In this document: positions 17,997 to 24,580 of the stretch, one piece after another
Layout: each line of letters starts with the position of its first letter
How positions within the stretch are numbered: position 1 is the first letter of the stretch
Source: a virus
Virus record (IMG/VR): IMGVR_UViG_3300008050_000297
Coordinates: 1 to 24,854 of that record
Length of the DNA: 24,854 nt
Direction: 5' to 3' (one strand)
Notes under the pieces: generated by a model
What the model was told of the DNA's origin: nothing
The model's input: only the letters and a program-made list of their open reading frames with translations
Database searches by the model: none
Program-made: the position numbers and the translations under genes

Positions 17997-20146
17997 GTGT
18001 CAAGAACCCAGAATTAACAGAGCCTAAAGTACAACGGGCTGATGACCTTATAGCAGATGCCTCCATTGATATTATGGCTATTGACAGTGCGTTGAATCTA
18101 GTAGGCGCTGCTGCGGAGGGAGTAGATAAATATGTAGACAGGAAGGTGGCGAAGGATACCCTAAGTGAACTACAAGAGCAAGCAGCTACTAGTTTAGACG
18201 AAATTTTAACTGAGAAGGAAAAGGGAGAACGTAGTGGCATGGACGCTTCGGGTGTGCGAGGTCTACAGAAGGCCGCTACGCAAGCTATCAGTACAGGTAA
18301 GCGTGGCATTGGCTATGAGGTTAAGATTAACACCATCTTAAATGAACAGATTAGGAGGTATCCCGGTAGATCAGATATAATCTTAGGTGTGGGTAGGGGG
18401 TTTATGTCTACTGATAGTGTAGCTTTAGCTATAACACAGTATGAGGCTACTCAGGCAGAAGAAACGGCTTCCGCACAGAGAAGAATTGATAGGATGCTTA
18501 AAATAGGAACAGCTTTAGGAGTGTCAACCAAGAAGTGGGATGAAGGAGACTTTGATGGTTACTACGAAGATCAACTAGCGGCACAGGCTAATGTACAAAA
18601 TTCTAAAGATCATAGACAGAAGGCAGAGGTGCTGTCTGCTGAGGGCGCATACAATGCAGAAATCTTTAATAGGGACTTTAAGAAAGTACTACCTGATGAG
18701 ATGCAATTACTCAAGCCAGCTCTAGATGCATACATGTTAGAGACCTTTGGGGTATCCACTGATGACCTCCACCAAATAGCTACGTCTGGTAAAGTTGATA
18801 TGGACGAGGTTAAGTTGGGTGTGGAGAACTGGTACTATGCAATGTACCGACCGCAGGAGGTAAATGTTTGGGAAAAAGCGGCAGGTTATTCCCTACCCCC
18901 CGGCACAGTAGACACCGCCTTTGCTCCAATGGATCAGCACTTTGAACGGATAAACAAACAGCTAGGAGCAACTGAGAGTGCTGAACGCAGTGACTCACTT
19001 TACAGGCTAGCTGCCAACTCCGCTGTGTTCAGCATTCCGGGTGGCCCTGAGGCTGATGGCTTTCTAAAGGTTACTCAACGGATGGGAGACTCGGCATGGT
19101 CTCAAGCTCTATCTAATATTCCCAAGGACGTTCTGCTAGAGGGGGCACTCGCGTATTTCGGTGGGTTGACCAAGGGTGGCGTACCAAACCCACCTCCGCC
19201 TGATGGGGCTTCAGGTTCAGAGACCCCAGCTCCGCCTACAATAACTAAGGCAACGGAGGTGGACTTCGATAAAGCAGCCGCAGAGCTAGGCATGACAAAA
19301 CAACAGCAAGAAGCTTTTGCTATTGGCTTAGCAGATGCCTTCAGGATCGAGATGAACTCACCAGACTATCGCCCAGAGGAAACAGCGGCTGCTGTCGTCC
19401 GGTACGTGGATGCATGGTCTAAGAACTATAAACGTAAGGCTAATCTGGGTGAGATAGAGTCTTACAAGGTGAGTGATGCATTACTTGGCATACTGGCTGA
19501 CGAAAAGTATCTTGAAGTCAAGACAATCTTTGAAGAGACTGTACTGAAGGAGATAGGGTTAAATCTTAATGACGTTATAAGCTTAGAAGCCAAGTACTGG
19601 ACAGATGTAGCTACCTCTACATGGATAGAGGAGAGCCTCAATCGTAGGGCAGAGGCAGGACTATTGAACCGAAACCGAATACAGGGTGGCTTCTTTGGTC
19701 TTAAGGATGTTAAGCGTGTTGACATACGAAACCCCTCAGAGCCTCTTAGGGTGCACGGACCAGCATCTGTCGCTGGTCCAAATGATGTGATGAACATGTA
19801 TGAACCACAGAGTGGCAAGCTAGTCAGTAGACAGATGTTTGATAACCCTGAGGCCTATATAGAATACAGCAGGCTTGTTGAACTACAAGTCAATGAGAAT
19901 GGTATGCTTAGGTGGCAACCTGTACAACCACAGATTGTGGGATTAACTGAGTTCGCTAAAGATGAACAGTTCATGTTAGAGGATATCTCCAAAGAGTTGA
20001 ATGAAATTGGTGGCAAACGTATGGATAATTGGGTGAAAGCCAAGGCTCACCAAGACGGTATTCCGTACGCCATTGCAGCAGAGGAAATTCGGTATGGTGT
20101 TGTCGGTAGGCTTGACTACCGCAGAGATGCAGGATTAGGACGGTAA
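17993..20146 (+). CDS. Internal virion / ejection protein (717 residues)
   Basis: A long, soluble, mostly helical protein comparable in length to T7 gp15 (747), sitting between two other ejection-type genes and coupled to both: ATGA at its start and one shared base (TAATG) at its end. The N-terminus (SIDIMAIDSALNLVGAAAEG, then YVDRKVAKDTLSELQEQAAT) is helical and amphipathic. The middle has repeated long helices (YEATQAEETASAQRRIDRML). A Pro-rich linker, GVPNPPPPDGASGSETPAPP (about 397-416), separates it from a second helical half. No catalytic motif or membrane helix is evident. The role as a core or ejection protein is inferred from order, length and composition. Confidence 0.72.
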   Translation: MSVKNPELTEPKVQRADDLIADASIDIMAIDSALNLVGAAAEGVDKYVDRKVAKDTLSELQEQAATSLDEILTEKEKGERSGMDASGVRGLQKAATQAISTGKRGIGYEVKINTILNEQIRRYPGRSDIILGVGRGFMSTDSVALAITQYEATQAEETASAQRRIDRMLKIGTALGVSTKKWDEGDFDGYYEDQLAAQANVQNSKDHRQKAEVLSAEGAYNAEIFNRDFKKVLPDEMQLLKPALDAYMLETFGVSTDDLHQIATSGKVDMDEVKLGVENWYYAMYRPQEVNVWEKAAGYSLPPGTVDTAFAPMDQHFERINKQLGATESAERSDSLYRLAANSAVFSIPGGPEADGFLKVTQRMGDSAWSQALSNIPKDVLLEGALAYFGGLTKGGVPNPPPPDGASGSETPAPPTITKATEVDFDKAAAELGMTKQQQEAFAIGLADAFRIEMNSPDYRPEETAAAVVRYVDAWSKNYKRKANLGEIESYKVSDALLGILADEKYLEVKTIFEETVLKEIGLNLNDVISLEAKYWTDVATSTWIEESLNRRAEAGLLNRNRIQGGFFGLKDVKRVDIRNPSEPLRVHGPASVAGPNDVMNMYEPQSGKLVSRQMFDNPEAYIEYSRLVELQVNENGMLRWQPVQPQIVGLTEFAKDEQFMLEDISKELNEIGGKRMDNWVKAKAHQDGIPYAIAAEEIRYGVVGRLDYRRDAGLGR

Positions 20147-22464
20147 TGTCACTAGTATCAAAGGTCATAGCTAAACAGGCAGACGAGATTAAGCCCCGTA
20201 AAGTAGCTGTGCGGAATGGCAGGACCACGGAGAAAGCAGATAATATCCTAGCTAGCTCCTCCTATAGTTTGTACACTTCCAGTGCACAGAAGAACTACCT
20301 TGCTAGGACTACCCCTGATGCCAATGGCTTTAGTTTCCAGATGGGTAGTGTGATAGACCCCAATAGCCTTAATCTAGGTGACATAAGGAATGTGCCTGAT
20401 GTAGAAAACCGGGTAAGACGGGAGATGAATAGCATAAAGGGCGGCTATCATGGGGAGATACAGTCTTTAACTGGCAAGGTTGGAGAAGATGGACGATTTG
20501 CCTTTGATGAGTTAACTGAGCGACAGCGTGTACATGTACAAGCACAGATACTACTTGGCAACAAGCGTATGCCCGTAGGTCTGGGGATGACGGATGGCAC
20601 TAGGTTTAATCCAGACAGTGTAGTGCCCCGTAGTTACATGAACAATGGAAGAGTGGAGTATCTAGAGAGTACCGCAAACAACGCCTCTGTGCTATCCTCG
20701 GACCTCCGTAAAGGGGAGTTTGACCTCCCTTCCTTATATGACACCCCCTATAGGGATGATGAGGTTGGCAGCGTAGTAGACATGATGCTCAGTGATGAGG
20801 TTATGGCATCTCACATGACTGAGAGTATGCACAATCCTGCTATGGCAGGGCGTATAGTGGAGGATGGGCAAGACCTATCCATAACACAGTCATGGAGAAA
20901 CCTACAAGCAGAGGGATATACGCCATCGAAGAAGGACTTAGCAGATGTTAGAGGACAGAAGAAGCTATCACTAGGTGTTGATGACGCTGTGTGGGATGAG
21001 GTTGGTGGAGCTAGGGCTGAATCCTTCAGAGGTAACAAGGATAACCTAGTCACACGTAGGCACTATGGTGCTACGGATGAGTACGCCGATATGCCTATGA
21101 TTGCGTATCGGACTGATGTATCACCAGTGCTTAAGGATGGGAAGACCGTAGCAGAAGCTAACCCCTTAGAGATGGGTGATAGTTACGGAGATGGGGCAGT
21201 CTTCAGGTTCTTCACAGGTAAGGACGCACCCATACCAGACAAATCAGAGGGCATACTTAAGATGTCTGAGAGGTATGGTGACAAGCAGAAGCTAGCTGAC
21301 ACCTTACAGAACTTCCTGATAGACAACGTGGAGTCCATAGACGAGCTAACTGCGGCAACAGGGGAGCTAGTAGACCTTAGTAAGTCGAAGCTCACCAAGG
21401 GACAGCAGAGCAAGCTAGTGAAGGTGTTAGAGAAGGAGTTTCCTGACGTACCCAGACCCATACAAGGGGCTGTAGCACGGCAGTTTGTTAGCGGTATCAA
21501 CAAAAACATATCTCGTACTACTACAGCCAGAGTACTCACACCTAAGAAACCTTTAATGGTTTATGATGAGTTTGGCTTTGAACCCGAGGCTGTGATAGAA
21601 CAGCTACTTGGTAGGGAAGAGTTTGTTAATCAGCGTGGTAGGTTAGAGGAGTTAAGTTCGGCTCTTAAAGCTACCTCCACAGAAGCTGACCCCTTGTATA
21701 GACAGAATGTAGACGAAGTCTGGGACATGATAGAAGATGCCGGGTATGACCCTATACTAATGCATGTTAACACCGCTGAGCCTAGCAATGGGCTTAGGCA
21801 GGGTGGTGCTATGTCCTACGTTATACGTGGTGGCAGAGCAGACGATGTATCTACTAAGGTATTCAGGACTCAGGAAGAATCCAGTGCCAAGCTTAGAGAT
21901 GGTACTTGGACTAGAGCTATGGTAGGCGTAGGCACAGCAGCAGGTGGTGCATCTTTAGTGCCGGAAGAAGCTAAAGCAGAGAAGCCTAAAGTCTTTAGAG
22001 GCAAGGCAGCTATCAAACGAATTGAGAAGGATGAAGGAACTCTTAATGCGATAGAACGTAGAGTAGCAGTAGAGGAAGGGTATGTAGAAGGTGAGTACCT
22101 AGACAGCGAGGGAATTGTAACGTCTGGTGCTGGACAGACCGGAGAGTTTCGAGGGATGCCATTTAAAGAAGTCGTAGAGATTCATAAGGATAGAGTACGC
22201 AAGGCTATCCCCTCCTATGACAACCTACCTGAGTATCTTAAAGAAGAGTTTGTACAGTCTATGTACCGAGGAGACATAAGACTAAGCCCCACAGCAGTTG
22301 GGCTGTTCAACGAGAGAGAGTATGAGGCAGCAGCTATTGAATTTTTAAACCATGAAGAGTATAGGACAACAGACGAAACGGGCATACGTAAGCGGATCAA
22401 ATCCGTATCAGATGCTATGAGAAAGTATGGCAAGGAAGTCAATAAGGACAATAATAATGAGTAA
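20146..22464 (+). CDS. Ejection-type protein with C-terminal GH24 (T4-type) muramidase domain
   Basis: A 772-residue modular protein. Residues 1-290 are of unknown fold. About 300-575 resembles the ART-like part of large polyvalent phage proteins: RRHYGATDEY, GAVFRFF, KKPLMVYDEFGF, then EDAGYDPILMHVN and SYVIRGG. A short Gly/Ala stretch near 592-606 (VGVGTAAGGASLVP) leads into a lysozyme domain, about 620-765. There EEGYVEGEYLDSEGIVTSGA places E644, D653 and T659 at exactly the 9 and 6 residue steps of T4 lysozyme E11, D20 and T26; the rest (AVGLFNEREYEAAAIEFLNH, then RKRIKSVSDAMRKYG) follows the family. It should cleave peptidoglycan during DNA entry. It ends beside the lysis genes, so a role in release is also possible. 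Confidence 0.85.
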   Translation: MSLVSKVIAKQADEIKPRKVAVRNGRTTEKADNILASSSYSLYTSSAQKNYLARTTPDANGFSFQMGSVIDPNSLNLGDIRNVPDVENRVRREMNSIKGGYHGEIQSLTGKVGEDGRFAFDELTERQRVHVQAQILLGNKRMPVGLGMTDGTRFNPDSVVPRSYMNNGRVEYLESTANNASVLSSDLRKGEFDLPSLYDTPYRDDEVGSVVDMMLSDEVMASHMTESMHNPAMAGRIVEDGQDLSITQSWRNLQAEGYTPSKKDLADVRGQKKLSLGVDDAVWDEVGGARAESFRGNKDNLVTRRHYGATDEYADMPMIAYRTDVSPVLKDGKTVAEANPLEMGDSYGDGAVFRFFTGKDAPIPDKSEGILKMSERYGDKQKLADTLQNFLIDNVESIDELTAATGELVDLSKSKLTKGQQSKLVKVLEKEFPDVPRPIQGAVARQFVSGINKNISRTTTARVLTPKKPLMVYDEFGFEPEAVIEQLLGREEFVNQRGRLEELSSALKATSTEADPLYRQNVDEVWDMIEDAGYDPILMHVNTAEPSNGLRQGGAMSYVIRGGRADDVSTKVFRTQEESSAKLRDGTWTRAMVGVGTAAGGASLVPEEAKAEKPKVFRGKAAIKRIEKDEGTLNAIERRVAVEEGYVEGEYLDSEGIVTSGAGQTGEFRGMPFKEVVEIHKDRVRKAIPSYDNLPEYLKEEFVQSMYRGDIRLSPTAVGLFNEREYEAAAIEFLNHEEYRTTDETGIRKRIKSVSDAMRKYGKEVNKDNNNE

Positions 22465-22720
22465 GCCTGTGACCAGAGATGATCTATACCTTGAGATTAA
22501 GTCCGTTAGGCAGGATATTGAAGAACTAAAGGCACAGAATCTTAAGGAACATAAGGAAACTAACAAGCTGGTAGCAGAGAATAAGTCTGATATAGAGGAC
22601 ATATTGAAGTGGATAGCTAAGTCTAAGGGGTTTCTAGGTGGGATAACGCTCATGCTAGGGGCTTTCTGGGCAATCTTAGTGTTCTTAAAAAGTGCGATCC
22701 TAAAACTTATGGAACTGTAG
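22457..22720 (+). CDS. Coiled-coil plus C-terminal membrane helix protein, XhlA/holin-accessory type
   Basis: The preferred start is ATG at 22457 (87 residues), with AAGGA 8 bases upstream; an in-frame ATG at 22427 lies deeper inside the preceding gene and lacks this. The N-terminal 55 residues form a charged coiled coil (YLEIKSVRQDIEELKAQNLK, then LVAENKSDIEDILKWIAKS), and residues about 62-83 form one membrane helix (GGITLMLGAFWAILVFLKSA) with a short tail. This layout is that of XhlA-type proteins (coiled coil then single TM) found beside holins. It is first in the lysis cassette and overlaps the muramidase gene by 8 bases. A holin, or a regulator of one, is likely; which is not decidable by eye. 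Confidence 0.72.
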   Translation: MSKPVTRDDLYLEIKSVRQDIEELKAQNLKEHKETNKLVAENKSDIEDILKWIAKSKGFLGGITLMLGAFWAILVFLKSAILKLMEL

Positions 22721-22722
22721 GC

Positions 22723-22848
22723 ATGGCAATAGAAAGACGTAATATATGGGTAGCTCTAGGGCTTGCTATAGTCTTAGGTAGCCTGATTATCACAGGATAT
22801 CTAGAAGGAAATGCAATACTGGTTGTAGTGGGGATACTAGGTGGGTAA
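22723..22848 (+). CDS. 41-residue protein with two hydrophobic segments, holin candidate
   Basis: A very short gene easily missed by length-limited gene finders. ATG at 22723 lies two bases after the previous stop, and its last 8 bases overlap the GTG start of the i-spanin gene. After a basic N-terminus (MAIERRN), residues about 8-27 are hydrophobic (IWVALGLAIVLGSLIITGYL). A short polar turn (EGN) is followed by AILVVVGILGG, giving a helical hairpin or a single helix plus an amphipathic end. The basic N-terminus and location inside a lysis cassette fit a small holin or pinholin-type protein. A ribosome site is not obvious, so translation probably depends on coupling to the gene before it. Confidence 0.6.
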   Translation: MAIERRNIWVALGLAIVLGSLIITGYLEGNAILVVVGILGG

Positions 22849-23143
22849 AATAACCACATGGTGGGAATCCACTGATGCCTCCTATACTATGCTGAGTATT
22901 ATAATTGTACTACTAACAATACTGTGGTTTAATTCTACTAAACAGGCTAGTATAGCAGAGGAGAAGGCGGAAGCCGCTGTTGTGGTGATACACGAGAACA
23001 ATGAGTCTGCTCTTAAGTGGACTGAGAGACTACGTAGAGATGATAATGCCCTACTTAGATTTGACTACCGACTAGAGGAATACCCAAATGATGCGGAATG
23101 TCTTGATAAGCCTTATCCTGCTGACTACCCTAATGGGTTGTGA
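22841..23143 (+). CDS. i-spanin (Rz-like), GTG start
   Basis: A 100-residue protein for the inner-membrane half of the spanin complex that fuses the two membranes in the last step of lysis. It starts with GTG at 22841, with GGGGA (22830-22834) 6 bases upstream. Residues about 14-30 are the N-terminal membrane anchor (SYTMLSIIIVLLTILWF), followed by a periplasmic helix (ASIAEEKAEAAVVVIHENNE) and a charged end with one cysteine (DAECLDKPYP). Its 3' 56 bases encode the start of the o-spanin in another frame, the overlapped Rz/Rz1 arrangement. Membrane topology and this overlap make the call good although sequence identity to lambda Rz is not visible. Confidence 0.82.
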   Translation: MGKITTWWESTDASYTMLSIIIVLLTILWFNSTKQASIAEEKAEAAVVVIHENNESALKWTERLRRDDNALLRFDYRLEEYPNDAECLDKPYPADYPNGL

Positions 23144-23333
23144 TGCCCTAACTAGAACTGAATACGATTACTACCCCATACCAGCTATCTTGTTGCAGGA
23201 ATGTGATCTACCCCCTAAGCCTAACACTCCCCGTGAAGCAACACGCAGTGAGGCACACGCCCGTGTGTGTGTAGAGCAGGGCAATGCAGCTAAGAGTGAG
23301 ATTAAAGATAAGATAGCGGGAGGTGTATGGTGA
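23088..23333 (+). CDS. o-spanin lipoprotein (Rz1-like)
   Basis: An 81-residue lipoprotein expected on the outer membrane, paired with the i-spanin. The signal peptide runs from MMRNVLISLILLTT to the lipobox LMGC, making C18 the lipidated residue and leaving 64 residues. The mature part is Pro-rich (YPIPAILLQECDLPPKPNTP) with further cysteines, a pattern common to Rz1-type proteins, and ends in a charged helix. GAGGAA at 23075-23080 precedes ATG by 7 bases (a second ATG follows directly). It begins inside the i-spanin gene, and its stop overlaps the next gene by 7 bases. Asp follows the lipidated cysteine, which is unusual for outer-membrane sorting (see findings). Confidence 0.85.
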   Translation: MMRNVLISLILLTTLMGCDALTRTEYDYYPIPAILLQECDLPPKPNTPREATRSEAHARVCVEQGNAAKSEIKDKIAGGVW

Positions 23334-23605
23334 GTTTACAACCTGTGATAGTTACGTGGATGGACGCTTGGGGTGAAGATGTCCAGCGTGAGACTGAAAA
23401 CCTTGAACACCACCCAGTAGAGACAGTGAGTGTAGGGTTTCTAGTTAGGGAAGACGAGGTCGGTGCAAGTATCGCAATGGACACCTACACCGACACACTG
23501 TCAGAGGTGAGGAACACCGCTTTCATACCAAGGGGTATGATACGAAAGATTACTTACTTACACCAACCAAGGCAGGAGCCACAGGCTTACGATGACAAAG
23601 AGTAG
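23327..23605 (+). CDS. Small late protein of unknown function (92 residues)
   Basis: ATG at 23327 follows GGGAGG (23318-23323) and lies inside the o-spanin stop region, so it is translated with the lysis genes. The protein begins VIVTWMDAWGEDVQRETENL, continues TVSVGFLVREDEVGASIAMD and then FIPRGMIRKITYL. Short phage proteins with this TW-DAW / SVG-hydrophobic-VRED / IP-GMI-KI plan are ones I associate with many podoviruses and siphoviruses, without known function. It is soluble, beta-rich and ends with a charged tail. It is the last gene of the rightward late operon. Confidence 0.78.
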   Translation: MVSLQPVIVTWMDAWGEDVQRETENLEHHPVETVSVGFLVREDEVGASIAMDTYTDTLSEVRNTAFIPRGMIRKITYLHQPRQEPQAYDDKE

Positions 23606-23610
23606 GACAC

Positions 23611-23639
23611 TTGCTAAGAAGGTCAAGCCTATGTAGCAA
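23611..23639. terminator. Weak hairpin between convergent operons, possible bidirectional terminator
   Basis: TTGCTA (23611-23616) pairs with TAGCAA (23634-23639), and an inner AGG/CCT (23620-23622 with 23628-23630) can add three pairs after a small internal loop. It lies in the 55-base gap between the last rightward gene and the end of the leftward cluster. No clean U-run follows on either strand, so termination strength is uncertain. Confidence 0.3.
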
Positions 23640-23660
23640 AGCACATTCTGTATTAAATCT

Positions 23661-24050
23661 TCAGTCTTCTTTCGCATAGGTATCCATCCATTCAAGTTCT
23701 AACTCTAGACAGTGAATAGCTTTTCGTATGTCTTGTCTTTTGTTATCCTTATCTCTTGTGATATACTTAAGACAGTTGCCCTCCATATAAGATAAGCCAT
23801 TAGCAGTGGCATACTCCCCCGGTTCAATGGCTAAGGTCTTGTAGTGGTCACCACCTACTTGTCGGTCTGAGGCTTTAGTGTCATCTTCAGTTAGGAAGTC
23901 ATCTTCAGTTAAACCATTAACTCTCTCCTCTCCTGTGTACTGTAGTTGATGTATATACCCACTGTGTGGAGGGGTGTGTCCTTTGCTACATTGACACAAT
24001 GTACCCCTTTCTATTTCTTTGCTGCAATACGAACAGATAGCTGCACTCAT
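23661..24050 (-). CDS. DUF3310-domain protein with N-terminal zinc-binding cysteines
   Basis: A 129-residue protein. The N-terminus has a cysteine cluster (CSYC at 7-10, then CQC at 19-21) suited to a zinc knuckle. The C-terminal 70 residues match DUF3310: DRQVGGDHYKTLAIEPGEYA, then MEGNCLKYITRDKDNKRQDI and RKAIHCLELELEWM, with the conserved GN-x-x-KY-x-x-R core. The domain occurs in many phages and also at the end of T7 gp1.7, a nucleotide kinase, so a link to nucleotide metabolism is plausible but unproven. ATGA joins it to the upstream zinc-ribbon gene, with GAGGAA 5 bases before ATG. An 18-base direct repeat lies between the domains. Confidence 0.85.
   Translation of the reverse strand: MSAAICSYCSKEIERGTLCQCSKGHTPPHSGYIHQLQYTGEERVNGLTEDDFLTEDDTKASDRQVGGDHYKTLAIEPGEYATANGLSYMEGNCLKYITRDKDNKRQDIRKAIHCLELELEWMDTYAKED
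23880..23911 (-). repeat. 18-bp-period tandem duplication in the DUF3310 gene linker
   Basis: The 14-base string GTCATCTTCAGTTA on the plus strand occurs at 23880-23893 and again at 23898-23911, with a period of 18 bases. In the protein it gives LTEDDF followed by LTEDDT, an acidic doubled linker between the zinc-binding N-terminus and the DUF3310 domain. Being in frame, it only lengthens the linker. Confidence 0.75.
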
Positions 24051-24229
24051 AAATATTCCTCATAGGGAGTCTTGCCCATGTTAAAGTTAGGAGCAGGGTG
24101 TTGTTTAGTGAGAGCACTAGACTTACAGTCCGGGTTTCTGCAACACGTTGGCTCCTCTCCTACTTCTAGCCAGAACTCTTGTACAGAGTGACAGTTGTTG
24201 CATTTATAGTCGTACACTTTAATCCCCAT
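24047..24229 (-). CDS. Zinc-ribbon microprotein (FmdB/regulatory-like type)
   Basis: A 60-residue protein. ATG at 24229 is preferred over upstream in-frame codons because AGAGG lies 9 bases before it and the coding match starts there (GIKVYDYKCNNCHSVQEFWL). CNNC near the start and a CC-x-x-x-DC group (EEPTCCRNPDCKS) form a two-knuckle zinc ribbon similar to short FmdB-like proteins that open with a hydrophobic-Y-x-C-x-x-C motif. The C-terminus is NFNMGKTPYEEYL. It overlaps the gene before it by 11 bases and the gene after it by 4, so all are read as one coupled unit. Function is unknown; DNA, RNA or protein binding are options. Confidence 0.75.
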   Translation of the reverse strand: MGIKVYDYKCNNCHSVQEFWLEVGEEPTCCRNPDCKSSALTKQHPAPNFNMGKTPYEEYL

Positions 24230-24389
24230 TATCATCTGCCTCTTCAAGCTCATCCAACTTTGCTGCCACACCTAGTATACCTGCCGCTACACGCTGCCAA
24301 GTCATACCATCAGGTGGTCTAGCTCCATTGCTCACATCATTGAAAAATCCCTCATATAGGGCTATCTTTGAATCTCGTGTGTCTTTCAT
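24219..24389 (-). CDS. 56-residue acidic helical protein, function unknown
   Basis: A very short ORF read from ATG at 24389 to TAA at 24219-24221. It begins MKDTRDSKIALYEGFFNDVS, continues with GARPPDGMTWQRVAAGILG, and ends in an acidic helix (VAAKLDELEEADDNGD). No cysteine, signal or membrane helix is present, so it is the only member of the leftward cluster without a zinc-binding look. The start shares ATGA with the stop of the previous gene and its 3' end overlaps the next gene by 11 bases, which strongly supports it being real despite its size. I recognise no family. Confidence 0.68.
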   Translation of the reverse strand: MKDTRDSKIALYEGFFNDVSNGARPPDGMTWQRVAAGILGVAAKLDELEEADDNGD

Positions 24390-24580
24390 TTTGTCTTACA
24401 CCTATAACATACATGAAACCCCACCTTCTTGAAGCGAAGTAAGGTGGTAAATGTCTTACCACACTTGCTACAATTCTTTAATAATTTTAAGTTACGTAAG
24501 TTCATACCATTCTCCTCTACTATAGCAGCAGACTGAACGCCGCCCCCACATGACCAGATTTGTGTTGGTTTGTCAGTCAT
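24386..24580 (-). CDS. Zinc-ribbon microprotein in frame with an N-terminal PP-loop (PAPS reductase-like) remnant
   Basis: The 64-codon frame starts at ATG 24580, sharing ATGA with the upstream stop. Its first residues, MTDKPTQIWSCGGGVQSAA, look like the PP-loop start of phage phosphoadenosine-phosphosulfate-reductase-family proteins (GGG-x-QS), but nothing else of that roughly 200-plus residue family follows. After residue 26 (Met, ATG at 24505) comes a different, basic sequence with CSKCGKTF and CYRCKTK, a compact zinc ribbon of 39 residues. GAGGAG six bases before ATG 24505 is a much better ribosome site than that of the long form, so the 39-residue product is probably the main one. The long form looks like a deletion scar. 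Confidence 0.65.
   Translation of the reverse strand: MTDKPTQIWSCGGGVQSAAIVEENGMNLRNLKLLKNCSKCGKTFTTLLRFKKVGFHVCYRCKTK
24505..24517 (-). promoter_or_regulatory. Strong internal Shine-Dalgarno and start codon for the 39-residue zinc ribbon
   Basis: On the minus strand GAGGAG (24517-24512) is followed by AATGGT and ATG (24507-24505 region), an ideal six-base spacing. It lies inside the longer 64-codon frame, directly after the PP-loop remnant, and marks the original start of the zinc-ribbon gene. Confidence 0.7.
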
